Source: Aequoribacter fuscus (GTDB lineage Bacteria; Pseudomonadota; Gammaproteobacteria; Pseudomonadales; Halieaceae). Taken from it: 64,000 nt of DNA. The stretch covers positions 930,001 to 994,000 of the forward strand of contig NZ_CP036423.1 in assembly GCF_009910365.1 (NCBI RefSeq), in the 5' to 3' direction. Below are positions 32,760 through 41,304 of this stretch, in pieces. The notes below the pieces were generated by a model. That model was not told where the DNA came from and ran no database searches. It saw nothing but the letters and a program-made list of their open reading frames with translations. Each line of letters opens with the position of its first letter. Position 1 is the first letter of the stretch. The position numbers and the translations under genes are program-made.

Positions 32760-33196
32760 AGAGCGTATTGTTTACGTTGTCCCTTGCCGGATGCTGCCTT
32801 TTCTCTGATGTGGTCGCCGCAAATTTTCCATGCGACAAGACATTGTACTGTTATGCAGAACAGATCCATTTGGTACAGCCCAATGGTGAAATACTAAACT
32901 TCAAACCTGAAAATCTGACGCTCAGAGTCGAAGCAGATAAGTTAAGTATCCCGCCAAGACAGTCAATTCTCGGTGACGGGACTACGCAACTGCAGATTAA
33001 GAAAGAATTTTTCAGATGCGGAGGTGGTCAGGCCCCATTCAACAAATACAAACTCGCGGCGGTTAAGGAATTTGGGTTAGGGCCGGAAGCTGTCGTAGAA
33101 ATTTCTGATGGAAAATTCCGAAGCGTTAATATGCGCCCTTATTTCTACGGGGAAGGGATATTGGTAGTCCACGGAACCTGTGATTATTTTGACTAA
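32756..33196 (+). CDS. exported hypothetical protein
   Basis: A 146-residue protein starting at GTG 32756 inside the upstream stop. The N-terminus (KSVLFTLSLAGCCLFSDVVAA) is a signal peptide with cleavage after VAA; the LAGC segment might instead act as a lipobox. The mature protein has cysteines in PCDKTLYC, FRCGG and GTCDYF, so disulfide-bonded. No family recognised. Last gene of the three-gene unit. Confidence 0.72.
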   Translation: MKSVLFTLSLAGCCLFSDVVAANFPCDKTLYCYAEQIHLVQPNGEILNFKPENLTLRVEADKLSIPPRQSILGDGTTQLQIKKEFFRCGGGQAPFNKYKLAAVKEFGLGPEAVVEISDGKFRSVNMRPYFYGEGILVVHGTCDYFD

Positions 33197-33273
33197 ATGA
33201 GAAATTAATAAAATTTGTAAATAAAATCAGATAGTCGTTCAGTAAGCTAAAGAGAAAGTTACTGCGAGAAGCA

Positions 33274-33903
33274 TCATCGACCTTGGAAATAGTTCTGGAT
33301 AGTTTTTGCGACTCGCTGAAATGTCGTCAAACGCCTGGGCGAAATGGACAGGTGATCTAGCCGGCTCTCAATAGCGCTAATGGATACTGACTTGAGATCG
33401 AGCGCCTTTTGTATGTCTACTGCCAATGCTCGTCTCGATTTGGCGGACGTCGCATAACGCCACTTTGAAGCTTTAGTAGCGGCTCTGACTGGGCCAGGTG
33501 GCATTAGCAGAGCCTCTGCGAAACGATCCGCTTGAACTTCCTCTACTGGCCGAGCCTTGCTCCGACACAAAATCCCCAACTCATCTTGGTGCTTGATGTA
33601 CAGCTCTCGATGAAGGCAATGGTGGCCTATCTCGTGAGCGATCGTGAAGTTATAACGGCCCTCGTGATTCTCAATTCTGGGATTGATCAGAATAACGTTC
33701 GCCCGGAAATCAATGCCTCCGATGATGTCTGCTTCTTGATCCGTGAAGTCGAGCTCATAACCCAGATGAAACTCGGCGATTCGTTCTACTGGAACGGGTA
33801 GGGTAGACCTATCTATGCCCAGAGCGTCGAGCGCTTCGTTGCGGAATTGTTCCGCTGTCGACTCTATCTGTTCACTGGAGAGGGCAGGCCAGTTAATCAT
33901 CAC
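33274..33903 (-). CDS. ImmA/IrrE-family metallopeptidase
   Basis: A 209-residue zinc peptidase of the ImmA/IrrE (M78) type. The zinc motif IAHEIGHHCLH (HExxH) lies near residue 90, with EVQADRFAEALLMP as the downstream ligand segment near residue 130. It overlaps the XRE regulator gene by 11 bases. In known pairs the peptidase cleaves its partner repressor on a signal, derepressing an integrative element or phage; the position beside the att end fits such a switch. Confidence 0.9.
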   Translation of the reverse strand: MMINWPALSSEQIESTAEQFRNEALDALGIDRSTLPVPVERIAEFHLGYELDFTDQEADIIGGIDFRANVILINPRIENHEGRYNFTIAHEIGHHCLHRELYIKHQDELGILCRSKARPVEEVQADRFAEALLMPPGPVRAATKASKWRYATSAKSRRALAVDIQKALDLKSVSISAIESRLDHLSISPRRLTTFQRVAKTIQNYFQGR

Positions 33904-34240
33904 CGCGTGTCATTTCTTCGACTTGCGTTTTCAGCAGAGCCCATTGTTCTGGCGTTAGATCTTTAGCCGATCTCAGAAAACTTGGGATAGCCGTGTGCTT
34001 GTCTTTGATTAGCTGCGACACCTCTGGATCAATTTGATCAGCCAGGGCCGAGAGCTCATCGATATCTGCTTTCAAAGCAGCTGCGAGTTTCTTGAGCATC
34101 TCGCCACTCGGCATTGCCTTCCCTTTTTCCATGTTCGAGATGTGCATCCCAGTGCATTCGCACATGCGGCCCAGTTCACGAACGCCGATGTGTTTATCTT
34201 CTCGAAGTGCTTTTAATTTCTGGGCAAAAGGGTTTGGCAT
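33893..34240 (-). CDS. XRE-family HTH repressor
   Basis: A 115-residue regulator with an N-terminal XRE helix-turn-helix (LKALREDKHIGVRELGRMCECT, NMEKGKAMPS, residues ~8-50) and a helical tail ending in the ImmA-partner region. ATG 34240 (MPNPFAQK) is chosen because the HTH begins there at the normal distance; the in-frame ATG at 34300 would add an AT-rich, unlikely leader. Likely the substrate of the coupled ImmA-type peptidase and the lysogeny-type control of the island. Confidence 0.87.
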   Translation of the reverse strand: MPNPFAQKLKALREDKHIGVRELGRMCECTGMHISNMEKGKAMPSGEMLKKLAAALKADIDELSALADQIDPEVSQLIKDKHTAIPSFLRSAKDLTPEQWALLKTQVEEMTRGDD

Positions 34241-34590
34241 GAAGATGTCTTCTGTAAATTTATAGTATTCAATTGTAGGTGGTGATGCGAATTTGATCAA
34301 TAGAAATGTCCGCTAACTCCCTCATAGCTAGATGCTTGCTTAGCAATTTAATGCTATATCAGTCGTTGTCCGTTAGATTCCATCGTTACAACGCGAATAG
34401 CTCGATCATTTAGCCAAATCAACTTATCAGGTTAGTATCTGATATTGTTATTCGCGTGACTCGCATGCTACCCGATTCCTGGCGTGAATCACTAAGTTTT
34501 GAAGCTCGAGTTAACCGTTTATCTTATTGTGGTAGTAAATGTGGTAAAAATAAAAAAGCACCCCGTAAGGTGCTGTTTTATATAGGTATT
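34241..34590. other. 350-base gap between XRE gene and ssrA, island right end
   Basis: No gene is supported. It contains the promoter region of the XRE gene, an AT-rich stretch, and the hairpin terminator at 34550-34573 just downstream of ssrA. The junction of island and chromosome should lie at its right edge. Confidence 0.6.
34550..34573 (-). terminator. intrinsic terminator of ssrA
   Basis: On the minus strand: GCACC, loop, GGTGC stem (34573-34558) followed by TTTTTTA (34557-34551). It lies 18 bases after the mature tmRNA 3' end. As the island begins here it may be supplied by the island rather than by the original chromosome. Confidence 0.8.
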
Positions 34591-34640
34591 TGGTGGAGGC
34601 GGCGGGAGTTGAACCCGCGTCCGCCAGCACTCTGCCATCG
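34591..34640 (-). other. probable attachment site (ssrA 3' end)
   Basis: The T-arm and acceptor part of tmRNA (minus strand ...GGGTTCAACTCCCGCCGCC then TCCACCA, ending at 34591) is the usual core for ssrA-specific integrases. The gene is intact here, and the duplicated core copy should lie left of the integrase, outside the window. Exact core limits cannot be set from one copy. Confidence 0.6.
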
Positions 34641-34947
34641 GCTCTACATGCTTAGATTCCGTCTACTGATTTAGTGCGGCACAGCCCGACGGGCAGGACG
34701 TGCAACACGAGCCTTGTAAAAGTTTAACAGCGCCGCCCAAGGCATACTTTGCTGCGATCCTGTTCTATATGACAGTCACACGCGCGGTACAGGCACCTTG
34801 CGATAGACCGTTAGCGGGGTTTAAGCCGCTAAAGCGTAGTTGTCGTCGTTGGCAACTATTAAGTTACAGCTTTGGATTAACGTGATTGGCTGTCATCACG
34901 GCATGCACCTCAGGTTTTGTCACCGTCGTCGAATCCATAACGCCCCC
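34591..34947 (-). ncRNA. ssrA: transfer-messenger RNA
   Basis: About 357 nt. The 5' end GGGGGCG (34947-34941) pairs with the 3' CGCCTCC before ACCA, forming the acceptor stem; GGATTCGACG follows the 5' strand as usual, and the 3' end reads GGGTTCAACTCCCGCC, the T arm. The tag reading frame lies at 34853-34821 and encodes ANDDNYALAA plus stop. Rescues stalled ribosomes together with SmpB, encoded at 47,942-48,424. Its 3' end is the island attachment site. Confidence 0.96.
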
Positions 34948-34959
34948 AAGTACGTGGTA

Positions 34960-34965
34960 AGTATA
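34960..34965 (-). promoter_or_regulatory. -10 box of ssrA
   Basis: TATACT on the minus strand, 12 bases before the mature 5' end; RNase P would trim the short leader. No convincing -35 box at 16-18 bases. Confidence 0.5.
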
Positions 34966-35158
34966 CGCCATAAAAAGAAGTGGAGCATCAACTCAATTGA
35001 TGGGTTGGTTGTGAGGTTGTTTTTCTGGCCTCTTCCCGCTGTTTCACAGTGTTTGGTGTATAAAGCGACAGGGATAAGCTTGGGTGTTCGATAAAGGTGG
35101 TAATTCGATCGCACTTTGGTAAATTAGAACTACTTATGAAAGTAATAGGCGCGGAATA

Positions 35159-36766
35159 ATGAATAAAGCACAGCGTTATCGAGATGCGGGTCACTGGCCT
35201 GATCAAACACTGCATTTTTGGTTGGACGAGAACGCTTCACGTTGTCCTGATCGGGTGGCGGTGAAAGATGCGCCTAATCGAGAGGCAATTACCGGTGAGG
35301 CTCCTATCGCATTAACGTGGTCGCAGCTGAAAAAAGCCAGTCTCGCATTTGCCGCCTACATGAAAAGCCGAGGCGTTCAAGCGGGTGATCGCGTGTTGAT
35401 TCAAATGCCCAACGTCGTGGACTTGGTGGTGGTGTACTACGCGCTGTCGCGGTTAGGGGCGATTATTTCGCCCATCCCAGTCCAATACGGACATCATGAA
35501 GTTGACTGGGTGCACTCAGAGTTGAAGAACGTCCACGTGATTGTGGTGGGTAGTATGGCCGGAAAGCCCTTAGCGGCGACCTCTTTATCAGACCGTTGCG
35601 CAGTGACCGTCATGGGTAAAGACTGGGTGATTGACCCTAATGTAGAGACTGACGCGACTGTCGACGATTCGTCTGTAACCGCATCAAATATCCTAACAAT
35701 CTGTTGGACGTCGGGAACGACCGGCACACCTAAGGGCGTACCGCGCGACCACAACATGTGGATGGCGATTGGCGTAAGTAACGTTAAGGTATGCGATTAC
35801 CGCGACGGTGATATCCTGCTCAACCCATTTCCTTTGGTGAACATGGCAGCGGTAGGGGGCTTTTTGTTCCCCGCCGTGGTATGTGGGGCTACCTTAGTGC
35901 TACATCACCCCATTGATGTGCCAGTGTATTTGCAGCAGTTGCAGCAAGAGCGCTGTACGTTCACCATCGCGCCTCCGGCTTTGCTGAATCAACTCGCGGC
36001 GAAACCTGACATGTGGAATGCATTTGATTTTTCGGCGCTTCGTAATATTGGGTCGGGTGCCGCGCCGTTATCGCCTTGGATGATTGATGTTTTCGAGAAT
36101 CAGTTCGGTAAGCCGATTTTGAACTTCTACGGCTCGAACGAGGGGATCTCGCTGTACTCAATTCCCTCGACAACGCCTGACACCGAAATGCGAGCGAGTT
36201 GTTTTTATCGCCCCGCCGCCGACTCTTGCATTGTGGCGGAGGTCGCGGATCCAGAATCCGGTGAACTGCTGACCGAGGTTGGCGCCGTTGGCGAATTGTT
36301 AATGGGCGGCCCCACGGTATTCAACGGATATTACAATCACGATAACCAGGGTGTATTCAGCAAAGAGGGCTTGTTCCGCACCGGCGATTTAGTCGAGATT
36401 ACGGGTGACGACGGGCGCTATTTAAAGATCGTGGGTCGCTGTAAAGAAATGATTAATCGCGGTGGCTTTAAATTATCGCCCGTTGAGTTGGATTTATTGC
36501 TAGAAAAAATCGATGGCGTTAAAGAGGCCGCGGCGTTTTCTATTCCCGACGATACGTTGGGGGAGCGCGTGGGTGCGGCGATTGTGCTGGAAGATCCCGC
36601 CAAGCCTATTGATTTAGAGGCTATAAGCGCTTACTTCGAATCGCAAGGCGTGGCCAAGTTCAAAACGCCTGAAGGCGTCATGATCATTGAGGCACTGCCG
36701 CGCAACCCGGTGGGCAAAGTACAGCGCTTCATGTTGAACGAGATCTATCAGGCTCAAAACGCTTAG
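35159..36766 (+). CDS. acyl-CoA ligase (AMP-dependent synthetase family)
   Basis: A 535-residue adenylate-forming enzyme that activates a carboxylic acid to an acyl-CoA. Signature TICWTSGTTGTPKGVP near residue 180; NFYGSNEG (A5-like) near 330; FRTGDLVEI (A7-like) near 410; GRCKEMINRGGFKLSP (A8) and NPVGKVQR with the catalytic Lys near 525. Substrate not predictable; relatives act on cyclohexanecarboxylate, fatty or aromatic acids. First chromosomal protein gene after ssrA; followed by a convergent SDR gene with no gap. Confidence 0.9.
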   Translation: MNKAQRYRDAGHWPDQTLHFWLDENASRCPDRVAVKDAPNREAITGEAPIALTWSQLKKASLAFAAYMKSRGVQAGDRVLIQMPNVVDLVVVYYALSRLGAIISPIPVQYGHHEVDWVHSELKNVHVIVVGSMAGKPLAATSLSDRCAVTVMGKDWVIDPNVETDATVDDSSVTASNILTICWTSGTTGTPKGVPRDHNMWMAIGVSNVKVCDYRDGDILLNPFPLVNMAAVGGFLFPAVVCGATLVLHHPIDVPVYLQQLQQERCTFTIAPPALLNQLAAKPDMWNAFDFSALRNIGSGAAPLSPWMIDVFENQFGKPILNFYGSNEGISLYSIPSTTPDTEMRASCFYRPAADSCIVAEVADPESGELLTEVGAVGELLMGGPTVFNGYYNHDNQGVFSKEGLFRTGDLVEITGDDGRYLKIVGRCKEMINRGGFKLSPVELDLLLEKIDGVKEAAAFSIPDDTLGERVGAAIVLEDPAKPIDLEAISAYFESQGVAKFKTPEGVMIIEALPRNPVGKVQRFMLNEIYQAQNA

Positions 36767-37603
36767 TTACAACAAAAAGCGCTCGAATTCTTGCGAGGCT
36801 GATTCGGGCGTCTCTAGCGCGCTTAAATTTGCTAGATCATCAACTGCGTTGTCAGTGAGATCTAGGGCCTGTGTTTCTTGCATGCGCGCCTCGCGCAACT
36901 TGCCCGCGCCGGTGATGATTATCTTCCCCGATATGTGGCTATCGGATGACACTAATAAAGACAAGCTCTCGGCGACGTGTTCGGCAGAGAACAAGGCCGC
37001 CCAGTTTTCTGGGAACCACTGTGCAGTCAATGGGGTAAGCGCGTAGGGTGCAATGGCGTTGATACAAATATCATGCCCCTTGGCTTCGTGATGTAAGCTG
37101 CGCATTAAGCCGATTAAAGCTGCTTTTGAGGCGGCGTAGGCGCTTTGCCCGTGATTGCCGTACAGGCCCGCCGTCGAGCTTGAGACAACAACGCGGCCAT
37201 ACCCAGCTGAACGCAAATGCGGCCAAACAGCATGTAGTAATCGGGCAGTGCCGTAGAAGTTGGTTTCCATAATCGCTTCAAAATCGGCGAAGCTCTGTTT
37301 GTGAAAGCTTTGCGGATGGTCAAACCCTGCGTTGGCGACCACAATGTCGAGTCGGCCCCAGGTATCAAGCGCTTTGTTCAGGAGGTTGATGCCAGACTCT
37401 GGATCTTGTGCCGAAGAATACTCAGCGACCGCGCTAGCGCCCAAGGCCCTAATTTCAGCGACGACAGCATCGGCTGAGTTGGGTTGGTCGGGGTGGCTCC
37501 GATTATTGACAACCACGCGAATGCCTAAGCTCGCTAATTTATGAGCGTAGGCGCGCCCTAAGCCTTTTCCGGCACCGGTGACAATCGCAACAGGTTGGCT
37601 CAT
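36767..37603 (-). CDS. short-chain dehydrogenase/reductase
   Basis: A 278-residue classical SDR. Cofactor motif VTGAGKGLGRAYA at residues ~8-20; NAG in VVANAGFD; catalytic Ser in VVVSSSTAG and YAASKAAL (YxxxK) near residue 155. The sequence start resembles the 3-hydroxyacyl-CoA dehydrogenase part of MFE-2-like enzymes. Oxidises or reduces an alcohol/ketone, possibly an acyl-CoA intermediate together with the neighbouring ligase. Converges tail to tail with the ligase gene. Confidence 0.9.
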   Translation of the reverse strand: MSQPVAIVTGAGKGLGRAYAHKLASLGIRVVVNNRSHPDQPNSADAVVAEIRALGASAVAEYSSAQDPESGINLLNKALDTWGRLDIVVANAGFDHPQSFHKQSFADFEAIMETNFYGTARLLHAVWPHLRSAGYGRVVVSSSTAGLYGNHGQSAYAASKAALIGLMRSLHHEAKGHDICINAIAPYALTPLTAQWFPENWAALFSAEHVAESLSLLVSSDSHISGKIIITGAGKLREARMQETQALDLTDNAVDDLANLSALETPESASQEFERFLL

Positions 37604-37668
37604 AGAAGCGCTCGTATTTGTCTAATAATGCAAGTATCCTAAACCCAAACAATAATTAGGAGAAGCGC

Positions 37669-38451
37669 ATGTTGGAATTATTACTCGCGACGGCAGGGTT
37701 GGTGTTAAGCGTGGTGATAGTCTTGTGGGGAGTAAGCATTGCGATTCGCGACGTGAGTATTATCGATATGGCGTTCTCGAGCATAATTGCCGGCGTGATC
37801 GTGTTTGTTTACTGGTACTCGAATGCGTCTGGGCAGGCTGCGAATGTAACACTTGGCTTGGTCATTATTTGGGCATTGCGCATGACCGTATACTTAGTCA
37901 ATCGGAATTGGGGTCACGGCGAAGACGTGCGTTACACCAAGTTGCGGTCGTGGGTGCCGGAGGGGTGGCCTTTTTATTGGTTCAGCTTGCGCCAAGTCTT
38001 TCTTTTGCAGGGCGCGGTGATTTGGGTGTTAACGCTGCCGCAGCAAATTGCGTTTGTTTCCGCGCCTGAAACCGCTATGACCATTCTAGGTTGGATTGGC
38101 GTAGCCCTGTGGGGTATTGGATTCTTTTTTGAAACCCTGGGCGATTGGCAGCTGTCACGTTTTCGGGCAGACTCGAGCAAAAACGGCACTGTGTTAAATA
38201 CAGGCCTTTGGCGCTATACACGCCACCCAAATTATTTTGGGGAATTGGCTCAGTGGTGGGGTTTGCTGCTCATTGTCGCGCACGTGCCTTGGGCTTTGGT
38301 GGGCGCCGTTGGGGTGGCTATTTATTCGTGGTTGGTGGTGCGCGTTACCGGTAAAGCCACACTCGAGAAAAAAATGAGCAGAGAAAAGCCCGAATACGCG
38401 GAGTATGTCCGCCGTACCTCGGGCTTGATTCCCTGGTTTCCCAAAGCCTAG
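37669..38451 (+). CDS. DUF1295 membrane protein (steroid 5-alpha-reductase-like)
   Basis: A 260-residue integral membrane protein with about six or seven helices and the C-terminal signature of the DUF1295/ICMT-like family: NTGLWRYTRHPNYFGEL, WWGLLLIV and EKKMSREKPEYAEYVRRTSGLIPWFP. Members may reduce steroid or fatty-acyl double bonds using NADPH; substrate here unknown. AGGAG precedes ATG 37669. The stop overlaps that of the convergent molybdenum hydroxylase gene. Confidence 0.88.
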   Translation: MLELLLATAGLVLSVVIVLWGVSIAIRDVSIIDMAFSSIIAGVIVFVYWYSNASGQAANVTLGLVIIWALRMTVYLVNRNWGHGEDVRYTKLRSWVPEGWPFYWFSLRQVFLLQGAVIWVLTLPQQIAFVSAPETAMTILGWIGVALWGIGFFFETLGDWQLSRFRADSSKNGTVLNTGLWRYTRHPNYFGELAQWWGLLLIVAHVPWALVGAVGVAIYSWLVVRVTGKATLEKKMSREKPEYAEYVRRTSGLIPWFPKA

Positions 38452-40691
38452 GCTTGCTCGTCAAGTGCCTTGTTAAAGGGCTGATCATAGAGGCGTTTGC
38501 CGGTGGCCTGGTAAATGGCGTTCGCGAGCGCCGCGGGGGTCGGCGGCATCGGCGGTTCGCCCAAGCCTGTCGGGTCGACATCGCTTTTAACGAAGTGTAC
38601 GTCGATTTCCGCTGGGGCTTCGTTAATGCGAAGCATGCGATAATTGGTGAAATTGTTTTTAGAGGGCGTACCTTCTTCAAAGGTCATTTCGCCGTACATC
38701 GAGTGACACAAACCATTAATGATGCCGCCTTGCGTCATGTTCGCAGCGGCATCGGGGTTGATCACAATGCCACAATCCAACGCAGAGGTTACCTTGTTGA
38801 CGAGGGGTTTACCCTGGCTCATTTCCACTTCAATGACGTTCGCGCAGTATGAGCTGTGGCAAAAATAAGCGGCTACACCTAGGTTGCGCCCATCTTTGTT
38901 GTCCCAATCCGACTTCTCTCGAACCAGTTTTAAAACGCCCGCATAGCGCTCGGCATCGTAGTCGTTATTGTCGCCCACGGGGTTGGATTTTGCGCGTTCC
39001 AGGAGCTCCAAACGGAAATCTATGGGGTCTTTGCCTGCGGCTTCTGCGAGCTCATCCAGAAATGACTGTTCTGCCACCGCCATGAAGTTGGATTCGGGTG
39101 CTCGATAGGCCCCTACTGTGATATTGGACGGTATTACCGTATCTTCCGCGAGGTAGTTATCGACCGCACCTGCGGGGAAGCGATTGGGAAATAGAGGAGA
39201 TTCCGGAATACCCGTGGCACGAATATGGTAGGCCGTAAGCTCGCCTTGCTCGTTGAGCGCCGCGCGCATAGTTGCTTGATAGGCAGGGCGATAAACCCCC
39301 ACCGTCATGTCGTCTTCACGGGTGTAGGTCAGTAGCACGGGTTGTTTGACGTGCTGCGAAATTAGAGCGGCTTCCACTGCGAAGTGTAAATATAAGCGAC
39401 GGCCAAAACCGCCGCCCATGCGCGTCATTTGCATCTCGACTTTATCTTTGGGCAGACCCAAGTGCCTAGAGACGCTATCGTGAATGAGTATCGATCCTTG
39501 GTGAGGCCCAACTAATTTAGCCGAATCGGATTTAACGTCAGCAAAAAAGTTCATGGGTTCCATGGTGTTATGGGCCAAGAATGGTGCGCTGTAGGTTTGC
39601 TCGATCACCTTGTGTGCGTCTTTAAAAGCCTGCTCGGGGTTGCCGTCGCGGCGCTTTTCGGTCAATGCGTGTTGCAAAGTGCTGCGCATACGGCTCGTAT
39701 GTTCCGAGCTGGATTCAAGCCCGCCAGGGACGGTAACCGTGCTTTTGTTGCCACTGAATCCAACCAAAGGATACTGATACTCTGGCATTTCTTTCCAAGT
39801 CGCTTGAACCACTTGCTTTGCTTTTTTAACGCGCCAAGTTGAGTCGCCGACAATGGCAATAATTTCTGGAAAAGCACAGACGTCACTGAAACCACGCACG
39901 AAGTCCTCGGGGTACATCGAAATCGAAAATGCATCTACGATGCCAGGCATGGCTTTGATTGCTTCGACGTTAAAGCTTTCGAGCGTTAAACCAAATGCGG
40001 GTGGGTGTACGATGCCCGCGTGCAGCATGCCGTCAACACGCCGGTCGATTCCAAATAGCGGTTTCCCGGTAACAATATCCTCGGCTACGACGCTTTTCTT
40101 GGATTGGCCAATGAGCGAGAAATCGTTCTTATCTTTTAAAGCGACTTGCTCGGGGATGGCTATTTCAGATGCCGCTGCCGCCATGTCGCCGTACGATGCC
40201 GATCGTCCCGAGGCGTGGCTCAGCACTGAATTTTCGGTTTGAATGTCATCAACCGGTACGCCCCATTGTTTGGCCGCGGCTAACTTTAAAAGTTGCTTGG
40301 CTGTAGCACCTGCCATGCGTAAGCCGGCCCAGTTAGACCGAACCGACCAGCTGCCCCCTGTGATTTGCATAGGGTATTTGGCGGGGTCGTTGGGCGCTTG
40401 CACAGACACGATGTCGGCCCAGTTGGCGTCGAGTTCCTCCGCTACAATCATCGGGAATGAGGTCATCGTACCTTGACCAAAGTCTGGATTTTGAACTTTG
40501 ATTTCTATGGTGCCATCGGGAGCGATAGACAACACCGCATTAAACTCAAACCAGTCTGCCGGCGCGGGTGCGCCGTTGGCTAGTGCGAGTGGCGCAGTTT
40601 TTAGGTTAAAGCCTAATGCCAAGGTGCCGCTGGTCACGGCGAGGTTTTTAATGAAGCTGCGGCGATTCATGCCCGTTTTGATCGTGCTCAT
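38448..40691 (-). CDS. molybdopterin-binding aldehyde oxidase/xanthine dehydrogenase-type subunit (IorB-like)
   Basis: A 747-residue large subunit of an isoquinoline-1-oxidoreductase-type molybdenum hydroxylase. Twin-arginine signal MNRRSFIKNLAVTSGTLALGF at the N-terminus indicates folded export. Moco-contacting motifs typical of the family: GQGTMTSFPMIVAEEL near residue 73, TRMGGGFGRRLYLHF near 420, GAYRAPESNF near 530 and PTGLGEPPMPP near 715. The natural substrate may be an aldehyde or N-heterocycle. Encoded 1 base after the [2Fe-2S] subunit. Confidence 0.9.
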   Translation of the reverse strand: MSTIKTGMNRRSFIKNLAVTSGTLALGFNLKTAPLALANGAPAPADWFEFNAVLSIAPDGTIEIKVQNPDFGQGTMTSFPMIVAEELDANWADIVSVQAPNDPAKYPMQITGGSWSVRSNWAGLRMAGATAKQLLKLAAAKQWGVPVDDIQTENSVLSHASGRSASYGDMAAAASEIAIPEQVALKDKNDFSLIGQSKKSVVAEDIVTGKPLFGIDRRVDGMLHAGIVHPPAFGLTLESFNVEAIKAMPGIVDAFSISMYPEDFVRGFSDVCAFPEIIAIVGDSTWRVKKAKQVVQATWKEMPEYQYPLVGFSGNKSTVTVPGGLESSSEHTSRMRSTLQHALTEKRRDGNPEQAFKDAHKVIEQTYSAPFLAHNTMEPMNFFADVKSDSAKLVGPHQGSILIHDSVSRHLGLPKDKVEMQMTRMGGGFGRRLYLHFAVEAALISQHVKQPVLLTYTREDDMTVGVYRPAYQATMRAALNEQGELTAYHIRATGIPESPLFPNRFPAGAVDNYLAEDTVIPSNITVGAYRAPESNFMAVAEQSFLDELAEAAGKDPIDFRLELLERAKSNPVGDNNDYDAERYAGVLKLVREKSDWDNKDGRNLGVAAYFCHSSYCANVIEVEMSQGKPLVNKVTSALDCGIVINPDAAANMTQGGIINGLCHSMYGEMTFEEGTPSKNNFTNYRMLRINEAPAEIDVHFVKSDVDPTGLGEPPMPPTPAALANAIYQATGKRLYDQPFNKALDEQA

Positions 40692-40692
40692 C

Positions 40693-41169
40693 TTACGCCT
40701 CCGTTTTCATCTGGGTTGCGGCCAGTTTTACCGCCTCACGAATTCTGACGTAGGTGCCACAGCGGCACAAATTGCCCTGCATGGCATTGTCGATATCTTG
40801 GTCGGTGGGGTTGGGATTGTTGGCCAGCAGGGACGAAGCGTTCATAATTTGCCCTGCTTGGCAGTAACCACACTGGGCCACGTCTAGGTCTAACCACGCT
40901 TGCTGCACGGGGTGCTTAGTGCCTACGTCGGTTGTGAGCCCTTCGATTGTCGTGATAGACATATCCCCCACGGCGCTTACAGGGATCTGGCATGATCGTA
41001 CTGCTGAGCCATTTAGATGGATGGTGCAAGCGCCACAGGCTCCTGCGCCACAGCCGAACTTGGTGCCTAGTAAATTTAAACTGTCACGCAATACCCACAG
41101 TATTGGGGTATCTGCGTCAACGTCGACAGTAATCTGGTTGCTGTTTACAGTCAGAGTGTAGTTCGGCAT
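40693..41169 (-). CDS. [2Fe-2S] subunit of the molybdenum hydroxylase (IorA-like)
   Basis: A 158-residue two-cluster iron-sulfur protein. Plant-ferredoxin-type cluster: [20 protein letters not shown] with a fourth Cys in VRSCQIP; second cluster: [11 protein letters not shown] and [11 protein letters not shown]. Carries electrons from the Moco subunit, probably to a cytochrome because no FAD subunit gene is adjacent. Operon of two genes with a shared promoter upstream of 41169. Confidence 0.92.
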   Translation of the reverse strand: MPNYTLTVNSNQITVDVDADTPILWVLRDSLNLLGTKFGCGAGACGACTIHLNGSAVRSCQIPVSAVGDMSITTIEGLTTDVGTKHPVQQAWLDLDVAQCGYCQAGQIMNASSLLANNPNPTDQDIDNAMQGNLCRCGTYVRIREAVKLAATQMKTEA

Positions 41170-41304
41170 GTCCTGTCCCTTGAAAACTTTGTTATTGCCA
41201 CAACTAATCTTATAGCAGAGTGCAGACGATAAAACAGTGACAATAACGGTTTGTTATGAGAAATCCCGCAATAATGAGGGTTTCAACCTACAGGAATTTT
41301 GGAT

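Larger units (their letters stand above)
1..34590. mobile_element. ssrA-associated integrative island carrying BREX (left end off window)
   Basis: The region from the window start to the 3' end of ssrA reads as one genomic island. It opens with a tyrosine integrase, an AlpA-type regulator, a primase-like gene and a helicase, continues with defence-type and unknown cargo including a full BREX locus, and ends with an XRE/ImmA pair beside the tmRNA 3' end. Everything to the right is conserved chromosomal content. The 3' end of ssrA is a well-known integration target for P4-type integrases. The second att copy is not in the window, so the left boundary is unseen; it should lie a few hundred bases to the left because only the integrase N-terminus is missing. 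No conjugation, capsid, tail or terminase gene is seen, so transfer would depend on a helper or on genes outside the window. Confidence 0.8.

Noticed and set aside
1-34590. CRISPR array or prophage structural genes
   Set aside because: No regular repeat-spacer pattern and no capsid, tail or terminase gene was seen.
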